A stretch of DNA of 64,000 nucleotides from Marisediminitalea oceani. Lineage in GTDB: Bacteria; Pseudomonadota; Gammaproteobacteria; Enterobacterales; Alteromonadaceae. A model generated the notes under the pieces. That model was not told where the DNA came from. It was given only the letters and a program-made list of their open reading frames with translations, and ran no database searches. The stretch spans positions 1 through 64,000 of the forward strand of contig NZ_RCUA01000038.1 in assembly GCF_003731635.1 (NCBI RefSeq), read 5' to 3'. The translations under genes and the position numbers were made by a program. Below are positions 25,176 through 32,998 of this stretch, one piece after another (position 1 is the stretch's first letter; each line of letters begins with the position of its first letter).

Positions 25176-25569
25176 TATTATTAATTATCGCTCGGATACG
25201 GGCAGCTAAACTTCAGGTATTAATACCTGCTGCGCTACTATTAAGGAGATGCACACCGGGTCAGGCGTGCTGGTTATTCTGTTGACCTGAATACTACCCA
25301 ATAGCTTACCGCAATAAGCTCTCAGGCATCCAGCCCAAAATAGTATAAATTGGTGAAAAAACGTGTCAATGTCATTTAAGCAGTTATTTTTGCTAAATTT
25401 CTATATTTAACAGTTATTTATATTGATCAATGTGAGTATTCCCACAACTTTTGAAGATGCTCCGGAGGTTTGCTTCTTAAACCTGATGGTAATAACTGTA
25501 CCTGAGAGTTGAATCCCCCGGTGTCAGTGATTATTCTTCCCGCATATCCGTTTATTTTGAGGTTAGCCA
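25176..25569. other. Intergenic region with a structured leader
   Basis: About 390 bases between divergent genes. The left side should hold the promoter of the diguanylate cyclase gene. Near 25466-25484 AGGTTT pairs with AAACCT, and GGTA (25488-25491) with TACC (25499-25502), within the presumed leader of the amidotransferase gene. No known riboswitch was matched. Otherwise nothing is recognised. Confidence 0.4.
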
Positions 25570-26427
25570 ATGTGTGAATTGCTCGGCATGAGTGCCAATA
25601 CGCCCACTGATTTGTGTTTTAGTTTTACCGGACTAACACGGCGCGGTGGCGGCACCGGGCCACACAAAGATGGCTGGGGTGTGGCGTTCTACGAGGGTAA
25701 AGGAGTGCGGCTGTTTCACGATCCCGAGCCATGTGCCACCTCGCCCATAGCGGAGTTTGTTGGCAAACTGCCGATCAAGAGTAAAACCGCTATCTGCCAT
25801 ATTCGCCAGGCTAACGTTGGCAACATTAATCTGGCCAATACTCATCCTTTTGTTCGCGAACTGTGGGGGCGCAACTGGGTATTTGCACACAATGGCCAGA
25901 TCCCTGGGTTCTCCCGACGGGTGGGCATGTACGAAGCCATTGGAGATACCGATAGTGAAGAGCTGTTCTGCGACATCATGAATCAGGTGCGTCACAGCCT
26001 GCCCCGGGATGCCATGCCTGCTCAACTCACCCAAACTCTGGTTGGCCTGGCCCAGGAATATGCCCGACAGGGGGTGTTTAACTGTTTACTGAGTAACGGC
26101 GACTGGTTGTTTACCTTTTGCAGCACCAAGCTGGCCAGTATTACCCGGCGTGCGCCGTTTGGTCCCGCTTGTCTGAAAGACGTGGAAGTAGAGATTGATT
26201 TTGCCGCCGAAACCACACCAAAGGATGTGGTCAGTGTTATTGCCACCGAACCACTTACCAGTGACGAGCAATGGGACGTTTACGAGCGCGGCGAATGGCG
26301 TTTGTGGCAGCTTGGTGAAGTAGTTGCCAGTGGCAAAGTTGACGTGCCGGTGCACTCCACTGAGGCGGCCCTGACCAGTCCCAAAAATATGCCCAGGGAC
26401 TGTGAACCCCGGCCCGGACAAAGATGA
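25570..26427 (+). CDS. Class II glutamine amidotransferase (YafJ-like)
   Basis: A 285-residue N-terminal-nucleophile hydrolase. Cys2, exposed after Met removal in MCELLGMSAN, is the catalytic nucleophile. The conserved RGGGTGPHKDGWGVAFYEGK and SKTAICHIRQANVGN, plus NWVFAHNGQIPGF, match YafJ-type proteins. They hydrolyse glutamine or a related amide, but the acceptor is not known. The start is ATG 25570; a Cys directly after it makes this certain. It stands alone. Confidence 0.88.
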   Translation: MCELLGMSANTPTDLCFSFTGLTRRGGGTGPHKDGWGVAFYEGKGVRLFHDPEPCATSPIAEFVGKLPIKSKTAICHIRQANVGNINLANTHPFVRELWGRNWVFAHNGQIPGFSRRVGMYEAIGDTDSEELFCDIMNQVRHSLPRDAMPAQLTQTLVGLAQEYARQGVFNCLLSNGDWLFTFCSTKLASITRRAPFGPACLKDVEVEIDFAAETTPKDVVSVIATEPLTSDEQWDVYERGEWRLWQLGEVVASGKVDVPVHSTEAALTSPKNMPRDCEPRPGQR

Positions 26428-26524
26428 AGCAAGAGTGTTATAAATCGTTACAAATTTAAAGCTTACCTGGCCAGCTTAATAGGGTAGTGTGAAAATCACA
26501 CAATTATAAGCAGACGGAATGGCC

Positions 26525-27412
26525 ATGCTCTCAATCACTCAACTTACCAAAACCTACTCTAATGGCGTACGTGCGCTGGACGGTATCAACCTTAATATTC
26601 CCAAGGGTATGTTTGGCCTGTTAGGGCCAAACGGCGCGGGTAAATCTTCTTTAATGCGTACCATCGCTACCCTGCAGGCGCCTGACCAGGGAAGCATTGT
26701 CTTCGACGGTACCGATGTCATTGCCCAACCTAATGAACTGCGCCAGCGATTAGGTTATCTGCCACAGGATTTTGGCGTATATCCGCGGATCAGCGCCGAG
26801 CGTCTGCTTGACCACCTGGCTGTCCTCAAGGGCTTAAACAATAAAGCCGAACGTAAAGAAGCAGTAGAAGGTTTGTTGGTACACACTAATCTCTGGCAGC
26901 ACCGAGATAAGGCTGTGAGTGGTTATTCGGGGGGGATGCGTCAGCGATTTGGGATTGCTCAGGCATTATTGGGTGACCCGGATTTGATTATTGTAGATGA
27001 GCCCACCGCCGGTTTGGATCCGGAGGAACGCAATCGCTTTCACAATCTGTTGGTGAGCCTGGGGGAAGAAAAGGTGATTATCCTTTCTACCCATATTGTT
27101 GAAGATGTGTCTGAGCTTTGCCCTAACATGGCGGTCCTGGGCCAGGGACAAATCCTCCTTGAAGGAAACCCTATTGAATTAACTTATCAGCTCAAAGGCC
27201 GGATCTGGTGTAAGCAGGTTAGCCAGGAAGAGCTTAAGGAAATTGAACAACAGTACAGCCTGATCTCCTCGCGGCTGATTGCCGGTAAACATGTGGTGCA
27301 TATTATGGCCGATGACGCGCCCGAAGGCTTTGAGGCCGCGCCAGCGAATCTTGAGGACGTGTACTTCTCCACCCTTTATGAATCACGCAAAAAATCAGCC
27401 CAGGCCGCATAA
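26525..27412 (+). CDS. ABC transporter ATP-binding protein
   Basis: A 295-residue ABC-2-type ATPase. Walker A is GPNGAGKSSL, the Q-loop is YLPQDFG, the signature is YSGGMRQRFG, and Walker B is LIIVDEPTAGLDPEE. The start is ATG 26525, six bases from GGA; the ATG at 26519 is immediately next to it. It is 11 bases before the permease/peptidase fusion gene, with which it must form one transporter. Confidence 0.92.
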   Translation: MLSITQLTKTYSNGVRALDGINLNIPKGMFGLLGPNGAGKSSLMRTIATLQAPDQGSIVFDGTDVIAQPNELRQRLGYLPQDFGVYPRISAERLLDHLAVLKGLNNKAERKEAVEGLLVHTNLWQHRDKAVSGYSGGMRQRFGIAQALLGDPDLIIVDEPTAGLDPEERNRFHNLLVSLGEEKVIILSTHIVEDVSELCPNMAVLGQGQILLEGNPIELTYQLKGRIWCKQVSQEELKEIEQQYSLISSRLIAGKHVVHIMADDAPEGFEAAPANLEDVYFSTLYESRKKSAQAA

Positions 27413-27423
27413 GGAGCGTTACT

Positions 27424-30400
27424 ATGTTTTGGAAAAGCCTGGCTTTTGAGTGGCGCTATTTCCTGCGCCAGCCGTCATTTACGGTAACCGCCCTGGTGTT
27501 CTTTTTACTGCCTTTTATGGCAACCACTACCGACAGCGTGCGCATTGGTGGCGGCGGTAATGTCTTATATAACGGCAGCTACGCAATTGCTCAAACTGTG
27601 TTGGTTATGGGCGTTTTCGCGCTCTTCTTACTGGTAAACTTTATTGCGGGTACTGCAACCCGTAATCACACTACCAAAATGAGTGAGCTGGTTTATACCC
27701 GACCGGTGAATCCGGCCAAATACCAGTTAGGCCGCTTCCTCGGCTCAACGCTGGTGACTCTGACAGTATTTGCGGCAGTGCCGCTTGGTGTACTGATTGG
27801 TTCATTAATGCCCTGGGTCGATCCTGAGCGGATTGGTGCCACTCAGCTGAGTTTCTATTTAGCGCCCTTTTTCTACATTATTGTGCCGGGCTTTTTATCC
27901 CTCGGGATGATTTTCTTCGCTCTGGCGCAGCGCGTACGCTCGATGATGGCAGCCTACCTCACGGCATTGGGGATCTTTATTGTGTACGTGGTGGGCGGTG
28001 TCATCACCAGTGAGCCCGAGTATCGCGAAATTGCCGCCTTACTCGACCCCTTTGCACTGCGAACCTTTGGTGAAATCAGCCGTTACTGGACCGTATTTGA
28101 TAAAAACGTCACAGCTATCACACTGGATGGTGTATTACTGCAGAACCGCCTTATCTGGCTGGGCATCGGTGCCGTAATTCTGTTTGCCTTTGGTGGTATC
28201 TTTTCTTTCAAATGGCAACAGGGCAGTAAAAAAGTTAAGCCCTCCAAGGCATCCAGAGTGCCAGCGCCAGAGGGTAATCGCATTAGTTTCAAAGCCAGCG
28301 GCGGTTATCAGTGGAGCAAGTTTGTCACTAACCTTGGGTTTGAAATGCGTCAGGTGCTGTTAAGCCCGGCGATGATTGTGTTGGTACTGTTCAGCATCTT
28401 TAACCTCACCTCGCTTTACGCGGTGGCCTATGGCGGCCTGTATGGCACCGACAACTGGCCTCTTACGCAAAACATGACCCAGGCCATTGTAGATAACTTC
28501 AGCCTTACCATGATGATAGTGGTGATTTATTACAGTGGCGAAATTGTCTGGCGCGAGCGGGGCAGCGGCATGGGCGACATTATCGAGTCTACCCCGGTAT
28601 TTAACGCGGTATTCTGGGTCTCCAAGCTGTTTTCCATGTGGGCAGTGCTGGCTGTTCTGTATGTCATAGGCATGCTGTTCACCATTTTCTTCCAGCTAAC
28701 CAAAGGTTATACCAATCTGGAGTTGGGACTGTATATCACTGAGCTGTTTTATGTTGAGCTGTTACCCTGGATGTGGGTGACCGTGCTGGCATTCTTTATT
28801 CAGGTACTGAGCCCTAATAAGTACATGGGTATGCTGATTACCTCTGCTTACCTCATTTCAACTCTGGTGATGAATCAGTTGGGTGTGGAACACAATATGT
28901 GGACGTTTGGTAATGCGCCGCAGGTATTGTATTCCGATCTCAATGGTTACGGCTGGTTCTTAACCGGATTCAACTGGTACATGTTGTACTGGGGAGCGCT
29001 GAGTCTGGCATTGTCTGTGATTGGTTATGGACTGTGGCAGCGCGGTCCGGAGAGCAAGCTTAAAGACCGTTTTAAGCTGCTAGGTTATCAGATGGGCAGC
29101 ACCGGCAAAGGCCTGCTGGCCGCCAGCCTGATAGTGTTTATTGCCACCGGCGGGTATATCCACTACAACACCAAAGTGCTTAATGAGTTTACCGGCCGGG
29201 ATGAAAGTCTCGACCGACAGGCCGAGTATGAGCGTCAGTTTGTGCAATACGAAGACGCCAACATTCCGATTGTTACCAAAGCGAATGCGCTGGTGGATAT
29301 CTATCCTGAAGAGCGGCGCATAGAAGCCACCGCCGAGGTGGTGTTTGAAAACAAACGGGATACACCGATTACCCGGGCGCTGGTGTCTATTCCTCGCCAT
29401 ACACCGGAGTGGCATATTGATATCCCCGGTGCCCAGGTGGTGGAAATTATCGACGAGTTTAACTCTGCCTGGCTGGAGTTTGATAAGCCTATGATGCCCG
29501 GCGAAGAGCTGGCAGGCAGTGTTTCCGTGGTTCGCGACCATGCGGGTTTCAAAGACCGCGGATTTGATCTGATGGTGGCAGAAAACGGGACCTTCATTAA
29601 TAACTACGAGTTGCTCCCGATATTCGGCTTTCGTGGTGACTATTTGATTAGCGATCGTCATGAGCGCCGTAAGCGGGATCTCCCTGAGCGTCCGCGGGCA
29701 AATAAACTGGAAGATACCAGCAAGTACGCGCAAAGCTTCTTTGGTCCGGGCGTCGGGTTTATTGATTTTGAAACCACTATTTCAACGTCTGCCGATCAGA
29801 TTGCCATTGCGCCGGGTTACCTGCAAAAAGAATGGACCGAGAACGACCGCCGTTACTTCCATTACAAAATGGATGCGCCGATGGTGGCTTTTTATTCCTT
29901 CCTGTCTGCCCGTCACGAGGTCAAGCGTGACGAGCATAACGGCGTGAATATCGAAGTCTATTACGATCCAAAACATGCCTGGAATGTGGATATCATGATC
30001 CAGAGTGTGAAGGACTCACTGGATTACTTTGAAGCCGAGTTTGGCCCTTATCAGCATAAACAAATGCGCATTATTGAATTTCCGGGCTACCGCTCATTTG
30101 CGCAGAGTTTTGCCAATACCGTGCCTTATTCAGAGGTGATTGGCTTTACTGCCGATCTGCGTAACAGTGAAGACATTGATTATGTTTATTATGTTACCGC
30201 CCATGAAGTTGCCCACCAGTGGTGGGGGCATCAGCTTGGCGCTGCCGATGTGCAGGGCAGTGCGATCCTGTCGGAAAGTCTGTCTCAGTACAGTGCTATT
30301 ATGGTGCTGCAGAAGCGCTATGGCGAAAACATGATCCGTAAGTTTCTGACCTATGAACTGGACCGCTACTTACGTGGTCGCAGTAGCGAACTGCTAGAGG

Positions 30401-30978
30401 AAATGCCGTTTATGCGCAGTGAAAACCAGCAGTACATTCACTACCGTAAAGGCTCTGTGGTAATGATGTCGATTCTTGACCGGTTAGGCGAAGAGAGGCT
30501 AAATGCGGCGCTTGAACAGTTAATGACAGACTTCCGGTTTAAGTCAGATCCCTACCCGACTACGCTGGATTTACAGGCTGCGCTAAATGCACAAGCCACA
30601 CCGGAAGAACAGGCGTTTATTGCCGATATCTTCGAGCAAATCACCCTGTATGATTTGAAAGTGGATGAAGTAGAGACGGCACCTTTAGAAGAGGGCTATG
30701 AGGTAACCATTACCGTTAGTGGCGCAAAATATGCCGCCGACGGTCAGGGCATGGAAACCGAACAGCCACTTGAGGAGTGGGTAGATATTGGTGTGTTTAA
30801 CAGTGATCCGTCGATACTTACCGATGATAGCCAGGTGCTCTACAAAGCCAAACACAAAATTGTCAGCGGCGAAAATACCATAACCGTTACCGTGGCTGAA
30901 AAGCCGTTATATGTTGGTGTTGACCCGTTTGTAAAACTTATCGACCGCGACAGCGGGGATAATGTGAAACGGCTCTAA
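27424..30978 (+). CDS. ABC-2 permease fused to an M1-family aminopeptidase domain
   Basis: An 1184-residue membrane protein. Residues about 1-570 contain two ABC-2-type permease halves, each with about six transmembrane helices. After a last helix near 560-580, residues 600-1184 are an M1-type domain with the zinc motif HEVAHQWWGH starting at His927. A conserved glutamate lies about twenty residues downstream (LSESLSQ). The peptidase half lies after the last membrane helix, probably outside the membrane. It is encoded with its ATPase, so transport and peptide processing are linked. The family is seen in other proteobacteria, but its substrate is unknown to me. Confidence 0.88.
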   Translation: MFWKSLAFEWRYFLRQPSFTVTALVFFLLPFMATTTDSVRIGGGGNVLYNGSYAIAQTVLVMGVFALFLLVNFIAGTATRNHTTKMSELVYTRPVNPAKYQLGRFLGSTLVTLTVFAAVPLGVLIGSLMPWVDPERIGATQLSFYLAPFFYIIVPGFLSLGMIFFALAQRVRSMMAAYLTALGIFIVYVVGGVITSEPEYREIAALLDPFALRTFGEISRYWTVFDKNVTAITLDGVLLQNRLIWLGIGAVILFAFGGIFSFKWQQGSKKVKPSKASRVPAPEGNRISFKASGGYQWSKFVTNLGFEMRQVLLSPAMIVLVLFSIFNLTSLYAVAYGGLYGTDNWPLTQNMTQAIVDNFSLTMMIVVIYYSGEIVWRERGSGMGDIIESTPVFNAVFWVSKLFSMWAVLAVLYVIGMLFTIFFQLTKGYTNLELGLYITELFYVELLPWMWVTVLAFFIQVLSPNKYMGMLITSAYLISTLVMNQLGVEHNMWTFGNAPQVLYSDLNGYGWFLTGFNWYMLYWGALSLALSVIGYGLWQRGPESKLKDRFKLLGYQMGSTGKGLLAASLIVFIATGGYIHYNTKVLNEFTGRDESLDRQAEYERQFVQYEDANIPIVTKANALVDIYPEERRIEATAEVVFENKRDTPITRALVSIPRHTPEWHIDIPGAQVVEIIDEFNSAWLEFDKPMMPGEELAGSVSVVRDHAGFKDRGFDLMVAENGTFINNYELLPIFGFRGDYLISDRHERRKRDLPERPRANKLEDTSKYAQSFFGPGVGFIDFETTISTSADQIAIAPGYLQKEWTENDRRYFHYKMDAPMVAFYSFLSARHEVKRDEHNGVNIEVYYDPKHAWNVDIMIQSVKDSLDYFEAEFGPYQHKQMRIIEFPGYRSFAQSFANTVPYSEVIGFTADLRNSEDIDYVYYVTAHEVAHQWWGHQLGAADVQGSAILSESLSQYSAIMVLQKRYGENMIRKFLTYELDRYLRGRSSELLEEMPFMRSENQQYIHYRKGSVVMMSILDRLGEERLNAALEQLMTDFRFKSDPYPTTLDLQAALNAQATPEEQAFIADIFEQITLYDLKVDEVETAPLEEGYEVTITVSGAKYAADGQGMETEQPLEEWVDIGVFNSDPSILTDDSQVLYKAKHKIVSGENTITVTVAEKPLYVGVDPFVKLIDRDSGDNVKRL

Positions 30979-31015
30979 TAGCGAGAGGCCGGCTCGAATG
31001 AGCCGGTTACCGTTA

Positions 31016-32284
31016 TTATTTAAGACCCGCCAGAGTCAGGCGGGTCTTTTTATATTCCGACCAGTTAAAATTATCTAAAAACTCCAGCGAAGCGGCCAGG
31101 CCACGTTTGAACAGGTCGAGTTTCGCTTCATTCGACAACTCAAAGTCCAGCCAGTGATGTTCACCGGTATCAATGCTTTTTACCAGCTTTTTGTAGTCGG
31201 GGTTTTTACGGATAAACTCTTCATCCGAGTCGTGGCGCATAGCGCCGATCAATGAACCCAGGTAGGGCTTAATACCATCAATGTTTCCTGCAACATACTC
31301 TTCAATGCCAAGCTTGGCGCCAAAGGTCGGCATTTTAGGCACCGAATTGGTGGTATGGAAAAGGTTAATGGGAAAGTTAGAAATTAATCCGCCGTCAACA
31401 AACACCGCGGTGTCGGGCATGGATTTCTTTTTATAACCCAGCGCCTGCCAGGCATCGGTTACCGATTGCGTTTTGGGTACCGGTACCTTAAACGGATAAA
31501 AGAAAACCGGTACTGACATGGAAGCCCGGGCAAAGTCGGCAGGGTTGGCCTGATCCAGATCGGAGTAAAACAGCTTTCCATCCCGCTCGGGCAGCACAAT
31601 TTTGGTGGTACTGGAGAGTTCGGCGGTAACGACTTTTAACTCTACCTGCCAGTTTTGCGGGTCAAAAGAAGCCGCATTCGGGACCTCTATGTTTTCTGGT
31701 AATGGCACCGGGTCAAAGCGCAGTCCCGGTACAGGAGTATTCATTTGTTGCTTTAAGGCCTGCCATGAATCACTGTGATTTTCGGCCAGAATATCCTTAA
31801 GCCATTGGTGAAAAGTGGTGCCGGGGTTAAGACCAAGGTGTTTTAGTAAAGAGCGCAGGATAGCCAGCGAAACAGAATACTTCCACAACCAGTGTTTACC
31901 GGCCAGCCAGGCCTCTGTTGCCAGGCGGCTCAGTTTGTTGCCATCCTGAAAGCTGGCCATGGGCATATTGGCCACAGCGGCAATCATCTTTTCGCTTTTG
32001 GCGTCAAATGGCGTGCCGAGCGCCTGCACCAGCAAGGCATTAATGGCACCTGCCGAGGTGCCGGCCACCGAGCGAAAACGAATACCAGCCGCTTCCAGGC
32101 CGTAGGTATAGCCAACCAGTGACAAACCGAGAACCCCGCCACCTTCCATCACCAGGTCGATATACTGATGACCCTCTTCGTCAACGATATCGGACACGCG
32201 TTTACTGCGCAGTTGCTGGAGTTGATTGACCAGTGATTGCACTTCACTGTCTGCGGTAAAGTAATCAGGTTGAAGCTGGCTCAT
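31016..32284 (-). CDS. Patatin-like phospholipase
   Basis: A 422-residue serine hydrolase. The oxyanion loop is VMEGGGVLGLSLVG, the nucleophile is Ser77 in AGTSAGAINAL, and the catalytic Asp is in FVDGGLISNFP. Such enzymes cleave acyl chains from membrane lipids. There is no signal peptide. ATG 32284 (MSQLQPDY) is chosen because AAAGGA lies 8 bases upstream. The gene is convergent with the ABC operon, and its last codons carry that operon's terminator. It is probably intracellular. Confidence 0.88.
   Translation of the reverse strand: MSQLQPDYFTADSEVQSLVNQLQQLRSKRVSDIVDEEGHQYIDLVMEGGGVLGLSLVGYTYGLEAAGIRFRSVAGTSAGAINALLVQALGTPFDAKSEKMIAAVANMPMASFQDGNKLSRLATEAWLAGKHWLWKYSVSLAILRSLLKHLGLNPGTTFHQWLKDILAENHSDSWQALKQQMNTPVPGLRFDPVPLPENIEVPNAASFDPQNWQVELKVVTAELSSTTKIVLPERDGKLFYSDLDQANPADFARASMSVPVFFYPFKVPVPKTQSVTDAWQALGYKKKSMPDTAVFVDGGLISNFPINLFHTTNSVPKMPTFGAKLGIEEYVAGNIDGIKPYLGSLIGAMRHDSDEEFIRKNPDYKKLVKSIDTGEHHWLDFELSNEAKLDLFKRGLAASLEFLDNFNWSEYKKTRLTLAGLK
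31022..31051 (+). terminator. Strong terminator of the ABC operon, inside the patatin gene
   Basis: AAGACCCGCC (31022-31031) pairs with GGCGGGTCTT (31039-31048), followed by T to 31051. It is oriented to end the rightward ABC/peptidase transcript but lies in the last codons of the convergent patatin gene. A second, weaker hairpin CCGGCTC-GAAT-GAGCCGG is at 30989-31006. Confidence 0.8.
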
Positions 32285-32372
32285 TGTCGGCATCCTTTGC
32301 AAAGACTGCCGTCAGGGTAGCGCTGTATGATTGAAAAGTGAACAGGTTTTGAGCTATTCCTTTGCTGCAACG

Positions 32373-32555
32373 TTAACGAGGTTTTTGCGCAGCACCATCT
32401 TCTGTCTCTGCGGCCTGGGTTTCTAACGCCCGCTTGGCTTCCCGCCATTCAGCGAGTTTTTCAAAGTAAACATCCCACACACAAGGGCAGCAAGCGCCGC
32501 CGCCACAGCAGTCACTGTTAAGGGGTTTTTCCGGTTCTGGTGGTAGTTGATTCAT
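32373..32555 (-). CDS. Small Cys-rich oxidoreductase-like domain protein
   Basis: A 60-residue protein with a cysteine cluster DCCGGGACCPCVWDVYFEKL. It matches the oxidoreductase-like N-terminal domain (PF09791 type) that appears alone in many gammaproteobacteria. The cysteines could hold a metal or cluster; no function is established. A GGAGG-type Shine-Dalgarno lies before the ATG. It is a single gene. Confidence 0.75.
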   Translation of the reverse strand: MNQLPPEPEKPLNSDCCGGGACCPCVWDVYFEKLAEWREAKRALETQAAETEDGAAQKPR

Positions 32556-32834
32556 AAGGCCTCCCTGTTTTTTATTATGTGGGGAGGTGTATCGGTAAGC
32601 AAATCATCTGCAGTAATGGTGGTTATGAGCGGGTTATCAGCGTTGTTGATAAGACTTATCGAAACTTTTAATAATTAAGTAACTCATTGTAATTATTCAA
32701 TTTGTTAATGTTTTAACAGGGTCGGTGCAGAAATTAATCATTTGGCTAATACGCAGAAAATCCAAAGGCTGTTAATTTAATGTTAACGGTGTTGCTCAGG
32801 CATCGCTTTAGCTTACGTTCTAAGGAGTGCAGAT

Positions 32835-32975
32835 ATGTCTGCCATGATACAAAAGACAGCCTCAGTAAAGCTGCACGGCTGGCTAAAAGAAAAAGTACGT
32901 GACCCTAATATGTATTGTGCCCTGGCCGGCGTGGCGGCCCTTGCCGTGATCGAGTTGGTGGTATTTGCCGGCTGA
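32835..32975 (+). CDS. 46-residue single-pass membrane protein
   Basis: ATG 32835 follows AAGGAG (32822-32827) at ideal spacing and gives a 46-residue protein. It begins MSAMIQKTASVKLHGWLKEK and ends in one transmembrane helix (ALAGVAALAVIELVVFAG). The charge pattern, with a basic N-terminal amphipathic part and a C-terminal hydrophobic end, is that of a small inner-membrane protein. It is followed closely by the convergent cti gene. No family is recognised. Confidence 0.6.
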   Translation: MSAMIQKTASVKLHGWLKEKVRDPNMYCALAGVAALAVIELVVFAG

Positions 32976-32998
32976 TAGCAACCGGCAACCCGGCGGGC

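Noticed and set aside
25440..25560. Glycine-riboswitch-like words on the minus strand (CTCTCAGGTACAG)
   Set aside because: Only one short segment resembles the aptamer; the rest does not fit, and the gene downstream on that strand is a diguanylate cyclase, not a glycine gene.
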